Assembly (NCBI GenBank): GCA_948794795.1
Contig: CAQGLR010000006.1
Span: forward strand, 1 to 64,000
Reading direction: 5' to 3'
DNA from: an uncultured Lachnospiraceae bacterium
GTDB taxonomy: Bacteria; Bacillota; Clostridia; Lachnospirales; Lachnospiraceae
Length of the DNA: 64,000 nucleotides
Translations under genes and position numbers: made by a program
Part shown: piece after piece, positions 8,062 to 16,010 of the stretch
Numbering within the stretch: the stretch's first letter is position 1
How the letters are laid out: every line of letters begins with the position of its first letter
The notes under the pieces: model-generated
Told to the model about the DNA's origin: nothing
The model's input: only the letters and a program-made list of their open reading frames with translations
The model's database searches: none

Positions 8062-9042
8062 TTATTCCAACTTGACCTTATCCAATTCCCAATACCAAGA
8101 ATTGTTTATCTTCCTCGCCCGAATGCCAAGCTCCCTTTTTGCATTTTCCAATGTCCTCTTTGAAATTCCCTGCTCGTCCGCCATATCAAAAATCTCATTG
8201 CTTTGAATCGCATCAGAAGCCAAAGCCAGTTCCCTAAGCAATCGCTTCGCCTGTTCCATTTTATTTGCTTTTGGGGCAATGCTGCCCAAGACTTCATCAG
8301 CCGTAATCTCATAATCTCCAAGCCATTGAAAACCATCCTCCGACAATGCAAATGCTTTCGGGTGTCCGAATGCAGCAAGATTATTTTTAATTTGCACTAC
8401 CGCTCTAATATTTGATTCTCCTTCAACCCTGCCGACCAATAATACGCTTCTTGCTACTGCAAAAAAATCAATCGAACCCATGCCCCGATATGCAGCCTTA
8501 TTTCCTGCTGCTTTATTCATGTGACCAATAAGAACGATTGCACATTGATATTTCTCCGCTAACGCTCCCAATTTCTTTGTCATATCCCTTGCTTCATTTG
8601 CTCTGTTCATATCCATACCGCCACCAAGATATGCCTGTATTGGATCTAAAATTAACATTCTTGCTTTCGTCTGCACAATCGCCTTTTCCAATCGTTCATC
8701 TACCATAGAAAGTGACTTTTCCTTTTCGTCAATAACCAATATCCTCTCACAATCTGCTCCTGCCAGTTCCAATCTAGGTTTTACCGTATCTGCCAAACCA
8801 TCCTCTGCGCTCTGATAAATTACATTCACTGGTTCCGATAATTTCATTTCACTGTCTAAGCCCTCTCCCTTTAACAGTTTTGCCGCTATATTCAATATCA
8901 GGGTTGTCTTGCCATCCCTCGGATCGCCCTGAACAATTGTCAGCTTGCCATATGGAATAAATGGATACCACAGCCAAGAAACTTCCTGCGACTGTATTTC
9001 CGACATTTTTATCATCTGTAAACCTATTTTTGTTTCTTCCAT
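8062..9042 (-). CDS. RepA-like RecA-fold replicative ATPase
   Basis: This 326-residue ATPase belongs to the RecA-fold AAA_25/RepA helicase group. It has Walker A GDPRDGKTT near residue 37, YQSAEDG near 76, Walker B MLILDPIQAYLGGG near 120 and a HMNKAAGNKAAYRG sensor region near 155-170. The C-terminal 60 residues look like a winged helix (DMADEQGISKRTLENAKREL). Such proteins help autonomous replication of the excised circular form. Adjacent ATG codons at 9040-9045 lie just after GGAGGG. The ATG at 9054 lacks a ribosome site. The gene lies between integrase and relaxase, and a 13-bp inverted repeat sits directly upstream. Confidence 0.85.
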   Translation of the reverse strand: MEETKIGLQMIKMSEIQSQEVSWLWYPFIPYGKLTIVQGDPRDGKTTLILNIAAKLLKGEGLDSEMKLSEPVNVIYQSAEDGLADTVKPRLELAGADCERILVIDEKEKSLSMVDERLEKAIVQTKARMLILDPIQAYLGGGMDMNRANEARDMTKKLGALAEKYQCAIVLIGHMNKAAGNKAAYRGMGSIDFFAVARSVLLVGRVEGESNIRAVVQIKNNLAAFGHPKAFALSEDGFQWLGDYEITADEVLGSIAPKANKMEQAKRLLRELALASDAIQSNEIFDMADEQGISKRTLENAKRELGIRARKINNSWYWELDKVKLE

Positions 9043-9080
9043 CATGCCCTCCATTGCTAAAAAATTATTGTCGTTAGAAG

Positions 9081-9125
9081 AAACCTCTGTTATACTTGTA
9101 TTGTGATTACTGATAACAGAGGTTT
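9081..9125. repeat. 13-bp inverted repeat upstream of the RepA-like gene
   Basis: AAACCTCTGTTAT (9081-9093) and ATAACAGAGGTTT (9113-9125) are perfect complements around a 19-nt loop. There is no following T-run on the minus strand. The location between int and the RepA-like gene fits a replication origin structure or an attenuator. Confidence 0.6.
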
Positions 9126-9133
9126 TCCAGTTA

Positions 9134-10219
9134 TCATAAGTCCTGACAGTTGCCGCTGTTAGGGCTTATTTTTTGTTGGTTCAGCATATCCGCCACCTGC
9201 CTTTGCTGGTTGGGATACAAATGCCCATACGTGTTCAATGTGATTTTTATATCCTTATGCCCTAACCGTTCTTTGATAATCAACGGTTGTACGCCTTGAT
9301 TGATGAGATACGCTACACTGCTGTGGCGAATATCATGGACACGTATCTTTTTCACTCCTGCCTTTTCCGCTTGCCGCTTCAATTTGTGTTGCAATGCTTC
9401 TGCCACAATAGGGAAAATGCGTTCATCATCCGACAGCTCATATAACTTATCTACATATTCTTTTATTTCCTGTGTCAAGAACTTCGGCAATTCAATCACT
9501 CGCACAGATTGTTCCGTTTTAGGGGCAGTAATCACATCTCGCCGCTCCGTCCGATAATAGGTCTTTGTGATGCTCATACGGTTGTTCTGAAAATCTACGT
9601 CCGATTTTGTTAAGGCAAGTAATTCTCCTTCCCTTATTCCCGTCCAAAACAGAATTTCAAAAATTACATAATAGCGGCTTCCAACCTCAACCATACTGAT
9701 AAACTTATCATATTCCTCTTTCGTCCAAAAGTCCAATTTATCCGCATCCGGCTTTCCCATCTTTTTAACTCTCTTACAGGGATTATTTGACAAATTGTAA
9801 ATGCTGCTTGCATGAGTAAATAATGCGGTAATTTGATTTTGCACCATGCGAAGATAGGTCTGTGCATACCCTTTTTCCCTCATTACGTTTTGCCACTGGA
9901 TAATATCTGACGGAGTAATCTCATTCATTTTCTTATTTTCAAAATACGGAAGAATATGAGCTTCTATCATGTATCTTTTATTCTTGATTGAACGCTCTTT
10001 CAGCTCGCCTTCCTTATCACGAAAATAAATCTCAACAAATGCTCCCAATGTCATATCCATATTGGCATTGGCAGATAATTTGAAATTATTTTCCCACTCC
10101 AACGCTTCTTTATTTGTTTTAAACCCACGTTTCTGCTTTTTCTTCTTGTTCCCCTGCCAATCTTCATAGTAAAACAGACTAAGCCAGGTATTCCTCTTTT
10201 CGTCCTTGTATGCTGGCAT
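9134..10219 (-). CDS. int: Site-specific tyrosine recombinase (integrase) targeting tuf
   Basis: This 361-residue integrase has three parts. The first is an AP2-like arm-binding domain (MPAYKDEKRNTWLSLFYYED, residues 1-20, through about 55). A SAM-like core-binding domain follows (about 60-160), then a catalytic domain. The catalytic residues are visible: arginine in TGIREGEL, HDIRHS (H-x-x-R), LGHKD, and tyrosine in NTYGHLYP. The ATG at 10217-10219 has an excellent ribosome site (GGGAGG). A longer in-frame start at 10267 would overlap the excisionase gene. It should recombine the element with the 3' end of tuf, because the tuf repeat flanks the element and int lies at the tuf-proximal end. 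Confidence 0.95.
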   Translation of the reverse strand: MPAYKDEKRNTWLSLFYYEDWQGNKKKKQKRGFKTNKEALEWENNFKLSANANMDMTLGAFVEIYFRDKEGELKERSIKNKRYMIEAHILPYFENKKMNEITPSDIIQWQNVMREKGYAQTYLRMVQNQITALFTHASSIYNLSNNPCKRVKKMGKPDADKLDFWTKEEYDKFISMVEVGSRYYVIFEILFWTGIREGELLALTKSDVDFQNNRMSITKTYYRTERRDVITAPKTEQSVRVIELPKFLTQEIKEYVDKLYELSDDERIFPIVAEALQHKLKRQAEKAGVKKIRVHDIRHSSVAYLINQGVQPLIIKERLGHKDIKITLNTYGHLYPNQQRQVADMLNQQKISPNSGNCQDL

Positions 10220-10230
10220 TTTTCCCTCCC

Positions 10231-10416
10231 TTATGCTGTTTGATAACCATAAAACTTCTTTTCCCAAAATGCTTTAGGAATTTTCCCCGTTACCACAATA
10301 AAGCCAGACTTTTCCAATTCTTCATTAAGCTGTCGTATTATCTTATATGCATGACCTTTGGAAATGCCCAGCTCATTTGCAACATCTTCTGCGCTCATCA
10401 AATAATTTGTTTTCAT
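10231..10416 (-). CDS. Excisionase-like small HTH protein
   Basis: This 61-residue basic protein has a helix-turn-helix (SAEDVANELGISKGHAYKII, about residues 8-27), in the style of excisionase or MerR-like winged helices. It lies directly upstream of the integrase (11 bp gap) with AGGAGGG in front. A strong promoter at 10471-10499 drives it. Position and size suggest a recombination directionality factor. A role as a regulator of int is also possible. Confidence 0.75.
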   Translation of the reverse strand: MKTNYLMSAEDVANELGISKGHAYKIIRQLNEELEKSGFIVVTGKIPKAFWEKKFYGYQTA

Positions 10417-10470
10417 TTAGCCCTCCTATAATTTGAATTTTAATAGAAATATTTAATTTCTTGTATTTTT

Positions 10471-10499
10471 ATCATAATATTTGTTTTTAGATATGTCAA
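10471..10499 (-). promoter_or_regulatory. Promoter for the xis-int-rep-mob operon
   Basis: On the minus strand TTGACA (10494-10499), 17 bp and TATGAT (10471-10476). It sits between the divergent regulator and the excisionase-like gene. AT-rich dyads surround it (GAAATATTTAATTTC at 10446-10460, and AAATATT facing AATATTT near 10504-10525), which may be operators for the regulator encoded at 10585. Confidence 0.65.
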
Positions 10500-10547
10500 G
10501 TAAAAATATTAAATTTTAAATATTTTTATTTATTTTTGTTGAAATCG

Positions 10548-10556
10548 TGGTATAAT
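10548..10556 (+). promoter_or_regulatory. Extended -10 promoter of the element regulator
   Basis: TGGTATAAT at 10548-10556 is a canonical extended -10. No good -35 is present at 17 bp. The start codon follows 28 bp downstream after GAGGTGAG. Confidence 0.55.
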
Positions 10557-10584
10557 AATTAAAAATCCAATGTGAGGTGAGAAT

Positions 10585-11085
10585 ATGCGAATAGCGCATT
10601 ATTTACATGTAGACAAGCGTTTGAAGTCTTTTCGTATGGGAGCTGATATGTCCCAAAAAGAAATGGCTGCTAAGTTGGAATTGTCTGTTCCGACTTATTC
10701 TAATTACGAAAACGGTTATAGCGAACCGCCTATGGAAGTAATACAAAAATTCTGTTCCATTATCGGCATCAAAGAAGATTTGTTTTTCGGATATACAATT
10801 AAACCCAATGAAGAATTGAGCATTAACACATATTCAGATATTTTAAAGGTAATCATGGAATTGATAAGAGCAGGTATTCCTGTAGAATGTTCAACCTCTG
10901 TCAACACAGCTACCAGACGTTTAGTGGCATCCATTAACATAGAAAGTCCGCAAATTGCATCACTTATATCCCGTTGGAATGAATTGAACAAAGAACTGGG
11001 AAGCGAAAAAATCGACAGTGACGAATACAATATATGGATTGATAGTCTGATGAACTCATTTAATATTCCAGTAGAGAACTATTAG
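10585..11085 (+). CDS. XRE-family transcriptional regulator of the element
   Basis: The protein has 166 residues. An N-terminal HTH_3 domain (MSQKEMAAKLELSVPTYSNYENG, about residues 22-44) is followed by a helical C-terminal domain of unknown type. It is transcribed away from the excisionase-integrase operon, so it is the probable repressor or switch controlling excision and transfer. There are no protease (ImmA-like) motifs. It has an extended -10 promoter and a GAGGTGAG ribosome site. It is the tuf-proximal gene of the element, ending 40 bp before the arm-type sites. Confidence 0.85.
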   Translation: MRIAHYLHVDKRLKSFRMGADMSQKEMAAKLELSVPTYSNYENGYSEPPMEVIQKFCSIIGIKEDLFFGYTIKPNEELSINTYSDILKVIMELIRAGIPVECSTSVNTATRRLVASINIESPQIASLISRWNELNKELGSEKIDSDEYNIWIDSLMNSFNIPVENY

Positions 11086-11124
11086 AAGATATTTTTGATA
11101 TATTTTCCTGATGAACAAATTTTT

Positions 11125-11143
11125 TAGAACCAAATTAGAACCA
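11125..11143 (+). repeat. Paired arm-type integrase sites, tuf-proximal end
   Basis: TAGAACCA at 11125-11132 and 11136-11143, 11 bp apart and in the same orientation as the pair at 515-533. It lies about 110 bp from the identical core at 11253-11275. Confidence 0.6.
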
Positions 11144-11167
11144 CAAAGCATTTTTGAATTATCTTGT

Positions 11168-11203
11168 AACATAAAAAGGCTTTCGGAGAAATCCCCGAAA
11201 GCC
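11168..11203 (-). terminator. tuf terminator (carried by element B)
   Basis: On the minus strand GGCTTTCGG (rc of 11195-11203) pairs with CCGAAAGCC (rc of 11178-11186) around 8 nt, followed by TTTTT. It lies 25 bp after the tuf stop and inside the element, so the element supplies both a tuf 3' end and a terminator. Confidence 0.85.
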
Positions 11204-11227
11204 CCATATTTACTAAATAAATTGTAA

Positions 11228-12415
11228 TTACTCAACAATTGTAGCAACCTTGCCTGAACCTACTGTCCTTCCACCCTCACGGATAGCAAAGTTAAGACCC
11301 TGCTCCATAGCTACAGGATGGATAAGTTCAATTGTCATCTCTACATTATCACCAGGCATACACATATCTGTACCTGAAGGTAATTCGCAAACACCTGTTA
11401 CGTCTGTTGTCCTGAAATAGAACTGTGGACGGTAATTGTTAAAGAATGGTGTATGACGTCCACCTTCATCCTTTGTTAAAACGTATACCTGTGCAGTAAA
11501 TTTCTTGTGGCATGTTACAGTACCTGGTTTAGCAAGAACCTGTCCACGTACAATCTGCTCACGGTTGATACCACGGAGAAGTGCACCGATATTATCACCA
11601 GCCTGTGCTTCATCAAGCATCTTACGGAACATTTCAATACCTGTTACAACTGTCTTGTTGCTCTCTTCCTTAACACCAAGGATTTCAAGTTCATCATTAA
11701 GATGAAGTGTACCTCTCTCTACACGGCCTGTAGCAACTGTACCACGGCCTGTAATTGTAAATACATCTTCTACTGGCATAAGGAATGGCTTATCTGTATC
11801 ACGCTCTGGATTTGGAATATACTCATCTACTGTTGACATAAGTTCCATAATCTTGTCGCCCCACTCACCACTAGGGTCTTCAAGAGCCTTAAGTGCTGAA
11901 CCCTTGATAATTGGGCAGTCTGTAAAGCCATACTCTTCAAGTGCTTCTGAAACTTCCATTTCTACTAATTCAATAAGTTCCTCGTCATCAACCATATCAC
12001 ATTTGTTAAGGAATACAACGATATAAGGAACGTTAACCTGGCGTGAAAGCAGGATATGCTCTTTTGTCTGTGCCATAACACCATCAGTTGCAGCAACAAC
12101 AAGGATAGCACCATCCATCTGTGCAGCACCTGTAATCATGTTCTTTACATAGTCAGCATGGCCTGGGCAGTCAACATGGGCATAATGTCTTGCCTCTGTT
12201 TCATACTCAACATGGGCTGTAGAAATTGTGATACCTCTTTCACGCTCTTCTGGAGCTTTATCAATATTTTCAAAATCTACTGCTGCATTTCCTGCAACTC
12301 TCTCTGCGAGTGTCTTTGTAATAGCAGCTGTTAAAGTTGTTTTACCATGGTCTACGTGTCCGATAGTACCAATGTTACAATGGGGTTTAGTTCTTTCAAA
12401 CTTTTCTTTAGCCAT
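11228..12415 (-). CDS. tuf: Translation elongation factor Tu
   Basis: The 395-residue GTPase delivers aminoacyl-tRNA to the ribosome. G1 (GHVDHGKT), G3 (DCPGHADY) and G4 (NKCD) motifs are present, followed by the two beta-barrel domains. The ATG has AAAGGAGG upstream. Although last in the str cluster, it has its own promoter at 12491-12519. The last 17 codons (11228-11282) form the attachment site of element B. After integration these codons were supplied by one recombination partner, and the alternative version survives at 359-413 with only synonymous differences. The protein therefore stays intact. Confidence 0.98.
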   Translation of the reverse strand: MAKEKFERTKPHCNIGTIGHVDHGKTTLTAAITKTLAERVAGNAAVDFENIDKAPEERERGITISTAHVEYETEARHYAHVDCPGHADYVKNMITGAAQMDGAILVVAATDGVMAQTKEHILLSRQVNVPYIVVFLNKCDMVDDEELIELVEMEVSEALEEYGFTDCPIIKGSALKALEDPSGEWGDKIMELMSTVDEYIPNPERDTDKPFLMPVEDVFTITGRGTVATGRVERGTLHLNDELEILGVKEESNKTVVTGIEMFRKMLDEAQAGDNIGALLRGINREQIVRGQVLAKPGTVTCHKKFTAQVYVLTKDEGGRHTPFFNNYRPQFYFRTTDVTGVCELPSGTDMCMPGDNVEMTIELIHPVAMEQGLNFAIREGGRTVGSGKVATIVE

Positions 12416-12490
12416 TTTAAATTATCCTCCTTTAATAAATAGACAATTAATGCCTCTCCGGTTTGCGCATATAACCACGCTATGGGCATT

Positions 12491-12519
12491 ATTATATTGC
12501 AAATTTAACTATTTTTCAA
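12491..12519 (-). promoter_or_regulatory. tuf promoter
   Basis: On the minus strand TTGAAA (12514-12519), 17 bp and TATAAT (12491-12496), in the fusA-tuf gap. The leader is about 70 nt long. It allows tuf expression independent of the str operon. Confidence 0.7.
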
Positions 12520-12538
12520 GTCTTTTCCAATAATTAAA

Positions 12539-14659
12539 TTAATTAGAATTCTTTGCAGCAAGCACCTTTTCCTGTACAGACTTTGGAACCTGCTCATATT
12601 TCTCAAAGAACATTGAATAGTTACCACGTCCCTGTGTCTTTGAACGGAGGTCTGTTGAATAACCAAACATTTCAGCAAGTGGCACATAACCTCTTACAAT
12701 CTTGCCTCCGCCAATGTCATCCATGCCTTCAATACGTCCACGGCGTGCATTGATATCACCAATTACATCACCCATGTATTCTTCAGGCATTGTTACTTCA
12801 ACCTTCATAATAGGCTCAAGTAATACAGGTTTTGCTTTCTTCATTGCGTCTTTAAATGCCATTGAACCTGCGATATGGAATGCCATTTCACTTGAGTCAA
12901 CTTCATGGTATGAACCATCCCATACTGTTGCATGTACACCAAGTACTGGATACCCGCCAAGCACACCTGCCTGTGCAGCTTCTTCAATACCTTCACCAAC
13001 AGCTGGTATATATTCCTTAGGAATAGCCCCGCCGACTACAGTTGATTCAAACTTAAATGTTTCCTCACCATTAGGGTCCATAGGCTCAAACTTAACTTTA
13101 CAATGTCCATACTGTCCACGTCCACCAGACTGTTTAGCATATTTGCTGTCTACATCAACAGACTCTGTAAATGTTTCCTTATAAGAAACCTGTGGAGCAC
13201 CAACATTAGCTTCTACTTTAAATTCCCTAAGAAGACGGTCTACAATAATTTCAAGGTGCAGCTCACCCATACCAGCAATAATTGTCTGGCCTGTTTCCTG
13301 GTCTGTATGCGCCTTAAATGTTGGGTCTTCTTCAGCAAGCTTTGCTAAAGCTTCACCCATCTTAGTCTGCCCGTCCTTTGTCTTTGGCTCAATAGCAAGC
13401 TCAATAACTGGCTCTGGGAATTCCATAGACTCCAGTATAACTGGATGCTGTTCATCACAGATTGTATCACCTGTTGTTGTATTCTTAAAACCTACAGCAG
13501 CAGCGATATCACCTGAATAAACCTTGTCTAACTCTTCCCTCTTATTAGCATGCATCTGTAAAATACGTCCTACACGCTCTTTCTTATTCTTTGTAGCATT
13601 AAGTACATAAGAACCTGAGTTCAGTGTACCTGAATAAACCCTGAAGAATGCAAGCTTTCCAACAAATGGGTCAGCCATAATCTTAAATGCAAGTGCTGAG
13701 AAAGGCTCTTCATCTGAAGAGTGGCGTACTACTTCGTTACCTTCATCATCTACACCTGTAATATCAGGGATATCTGTTGGTGCAGGCATATATTCAAGAA
13801 TTGCATCAAGAAGCTTCTGTACACCCTTGTTCCTGTATGCAGAACCACAGCATACAGGCACTGCCCTGCACTCACATGTAGCTTTACGGAGAGCTTTCTT
13901 CATATCAGCTACTGGAGGCTCTTCACCTTCAAGATAAACCATCATAAGGTCATCATCAAGGTCACAGATTTTCTCAACAAGTTCTGTATGGTACTCCTCT
14001 GCCTGCTCCTTCATATCATCAGGAATTGCTACAACTGAGATGTCATCTCCCTTTTCATCATTATAGATGTAAGCTTCCATCTCAAATAAATCAATAATTC
14101 CTTTAAACTCGTCCTCTTTTCCTATAGGAATCTGGACGATAATTGCATTTTTACCTAATCTTTCACGTATCTGGTCAACAGCACCGAAAAAGTTTGCACC
14201 TAAAATATCCATCTTATTTATAAATGCCATTCTAGGTACGTTATAAGTGTCGGCCTGGCGCCATACATTTTCAGACTGTGGCTCAACACCGCCTTTGGCA
14301 CAGAACACACCAACAGCACCATCAAGTACACGGAGTGAACGTTCAACTTCAACAGTGAAGTCAACGTGTCCCGGTGTATCAATAATATTGATACGGTGCT
14401 CTAAAGCGCCATCCATTGGCTTTGTGTGGTCCTCAAGTGTCCAGTGGCAAGTAGTAGCCGCAGATGTGATTGTAATACCCCTTTCCTGCTCCTGGTCCAT
14501 CCAGTCCATTACAGCAGTACCTTCATGAGTATCACCAATCTTATAATTAACACCGGTATAATAAAGGATACGCTCTGTCAATGTTGTTTTACCAGCATCG
14601 ATATGCGCCATAATACCGATATTCCTTGTTCTCTCAAGTGGATATTCTCTTCCAGCCAA
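12539..14659 (-). CDS. fusA: Translation elongation factor G
   Basis: The 706-residue translocase GTPase has AHIDAGKTT (G1) near residue 18, DTPGHVDF (G3), NKMD (G4) and domains II-V of normal length. The start is TTG at 14657-14659, because AGGAGG lies about 10 nt upstream and the protein begins AGREYPLERTRNIGI as in other EF-G proteins. No ATG would give the full N-terminus. It is third in the rpsL-rpsG-fusA-tuf order, 57 bp after rpsG. Confidence 0.97.
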   Translation of the reverse strand: MAGREYPLERTRNIGIMAHIDAGKTTLTERILYYTGVNYKIGDTHEGTAVMDWMDQEQERGITITSAATTCHWTLEDHTKPMDGALEHRINIIDTPGHVDFTVEVERSLRVLDGAVGVFCAKGGVEPQSENVWRQADTYNVPRMAFINKMDILGANFFGAVDQIRERLGKNAIIVQIPIGKEDEFKGIIDLFEMEAYIYNDEKGDDISVVAIPDDMKEQAEEYHTELVEKICDLDDDLMMVYLEGEEPPVADMKKALRKATCECRAVPVCCGSAYRNKGVQKLLDAILEYMPAPTDIPDITGVDDEGNEVVRHSSDEEPFSALAFKIMADPFVGKLAFFRVYSGTLNSGSYVLNATKNKKERVGRILQMHANKREELDKVYSGDIAAAVGFKNTTTGDTICDEQHPVILESMEFPEPVIELAIEPKTKDGQTKMGEALAKLAEEDPTFKAHTDQETGQTIIAGMGELHLEIIVDRLLREFKVEANVGAPQVSYKETFTESVDVDSKYAKQSGGRGQYGHCKVKFEPMDPNGEETFKFESTVVGGAIPKEYIPAVGEGIEEAAQAGVLGGYPVLGVHATVWDGSYHEVDSSEMAFHIAGSMAFKDAMKKAKPVLLEPIMKVEVTMPEEYMGDVIGDINARRGRIEGMDDIGGGKIVRGYVPLAEMFGYSTDLRSKTQGRGNYSMFFEKYEQVPKSVQEKVLAAKNSN

Positions 14660-14716
14660 GGCTCTTTACCTCCTGATTTTATATTGCAGTTACAAATATC
14701 CTTACAAAACTAACTA

Positions 14717-15187
14717 TTACCAGCGGTAATGCGCGAAAGCTTTATTTGCTTCTGCCATCTTATGCATATCTTCTTTTTTCTTTACAGCGGCACCTGTGTT
14801 ATTAGATGCGTCTAAAATTTCATTAGCAAGCCTTTCCTTCATTGTCTTCTCGCCCCTTTTACGTGAATAAAGGGTAAGCCAGCGCAATGCTAAAGCCTGT
14901 CTTCTGTCAGGCCTTACATCAATAGGAACCTGGTATGTTGCACCACCAATACGTCTTGCCTTTACTTCGAGCTGTGGCATAATATTGTTCATAGCCTCCT
15001 CGAACACTTCAACAGCATCCTTGCCAGTCTTTTCTGCTATTTGTTCAAAGGCGCCATAAACGATTTTCTGGGCAATGCCTTTTTTGCCATCAAGCATAAT
15101 ATTGTTAATAAGCTTTGTTACAACTTTATTCTTGTACACAGGATCTGCTAATACATCTCTTTTCTGTATATGTCCTTTACGTGGCAC
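14717..15187 (-). CDS. rpsG: 30S ribosomal protein S7
   Basis: The 156-residue protein is the 16S rRNA 3' major-domain binding protein. It starts PRKGHIQKRDV and has the usual ending MAEANKAFAHYRW. GTG at 15185-15187 is the start, because AAGGAGGGAAG immediately precedes it and the product then has the standard S7 length. An upstream in-frame ATG at 15217 would translate the ribosome site itself. It lies between rpsL and fusA. Confidence 0.97.
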   Translation of the reverse strand: MPRKGHIQKRDVLADPVYKNKVVTKLINNIMLDGKKGIAQKIVYGAFEQIAEKTGKDAVEVFEEAMNNIMPQLEVKARRIGGATYQVPIDVRPDRRQALALRWLTLYSRKRGEKTMKERLANEILDASNNTGAAVKKKEDMHKMAEANKAFAHYRW

Positions 15188-15391
15188 GTTACTTCCCTCC
15201 TTAACATTATTTAGCAATGCTTATAACAATAATTGTATTATTATACACATTACTATTATTAATTCATCGGTACTCACGGTATTCTGTGTCCGCACCAGGT
15301 TAATTTACCTAACAGCTGCAGTCCAGGTATGGATTACAGCACTATTTATATAATGTGAAATTAATCCGGCACTTCCCCAAATTAGTGAATA

Positions 15392-15805
15392 TTACTTCTT
15401 AGGTTTCTTTGCTCCATATTTAGAACGGGCCTGCTTCCTGTTTACAACACCTGCTGTATCAAGCTTACCACGTACAATATGGTATCTTGTACCAGGTAAA
15501 TCCTTAACCCTGCCTCCACGGATAAGAACAACACTATGCTCCTGTAAGTTATGTCCTTCACCTGGGATATAACTTGTTACTTCCATTCCATTAGAAAGAC
15601 GTACCCTGGCTGTCTTTCTAAGTGCTGAGTTAGGCTTTTTAGGTGTAGCAGTACGTACTGCAGTACAAACACCCCTCTTCTGTGGAGAGCTCTGTTCTAC
15701 AACCTTTTTGTTAAGTGAGTTGTATGTGTACTGGAGTGCAGGAGAATTAGACTTCTTAGCTGAAACCTTCCTTCCCTTTCTGACTAACTGGTTAAATGTT
15801 GGCAT
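15392..15805 (-). CDS. rpsL: 30S ribosomal protein S12
   Basis: The 137-residue decoding-centre protein starts MPTFNQLVRKGRK. The start is ATG 15803-15805, with AGGAGGTGA upstream. An in-frame GTG at 15814 is inside the ribosome site. The region TATPKKPNSALRK carries the wild-type lysines at the positions where streptomycin resistance mutations occur, so no resistance allele is seen. It is first in the str operon, behind a promoter at 15962-15990 and a leader hairpin. Confidence 0.98.
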   Translation of the reverse strand: MPTFNQLVRKGRKVSAKKSNSPALQYTYNSLNKKVVEQSSPQKRGVCTAVRTATPKKPNSALRKTARVRLSNGMEVTSYIPGEGHNLQEHSVVLIRGGRVKDLPGTRYHIVRGKLDTAGVVNRKQARSKYGAKKPKK

Positions 15806-15907
15806 TAATTTCACCTCCTGTCTAAATATTTACATGTATGCTGGCTGGTACAATGCCCTGTTTATATACTAAAGGCATATATATCCTGTTGGGACTTCAA
15901 TAACTAT

Positions 15908-15940
15908 AAGATATTTTATCCTGTTGTCTTAAAATATCTT
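15908..15940 (-). promoter_or_regulatory. Leader hairpin of the str operon
   Basis: AAGATATTTTA (15908-15918) and TAAAATATCTT (15930-15940) are perfect 11-bp complements around 11 nt, within the 150-nt leader between promoter and rpsL. A second 7-bp hairpin, ATAAGCA/TGCTTAT (15946-15963), overlaps the expected transcription start. They could be autoregulatory or stability elements. Confidence 0.5.
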
Positions 15941-15961
15941 CCAACATAAGCACACTTGCTT

Positions 15962-15990
15962 ATTTTAATATGCAAATATCCATTTGTCAA
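15962..15990 (-). promoter_or_regulatory. str operon promoter
   Basis: On the minus strand TTGACA (15985-15990), 17 bp and TAAAAT (15962-15967), upstream of rpsL. The consensus -35 and exact spacing fit a strong ribosomal operon promoter. Confidence 0.75.
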
Positions 15991-16010
15991 CACTTTTGGT
16001 TGTTTTTGCC

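Larger units (their letters stand above)
360..11283. mobile_element. Integrative and mobilizable element B in the 3' end of tuf
   Basis: The element is bounded by imperfect 55-bp direct repeats of the tuf 3' end (359-413 and 11228-11282), 10,869 bp apart. It encodes a tyrosine recombinase, an excisionase-like protein, a divergent HTH regulator, a RepA-like ATPase and a MobV relaxase, but no type IV secretion genes. It should therefore be mobilizable by a helper rather than self-transmissible. Paired arm-type sites sit just inside both ends. The cargo is a type II restriction-modification set and a PHP/SMC-like ATPase. A second element abuts it on the left, so this is a tandem array at one attachment site. 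Confidence 0.85.

Noticed and set aside
569..11085. Complete conjugative element (ICE)
   Set aside because: No coupling protein, VirB4-like ATPase or other secretion genes are encoded, so only a mobilizable element can be claimed.
12056..12334. Plus-strand frames across tuf and fusA (for example 12056-12334 and 12702-13184)
   Set aside because: They lie antisense to highly conserved translation factor genes, lack ribosome sites and have no protein-like composition of their own.
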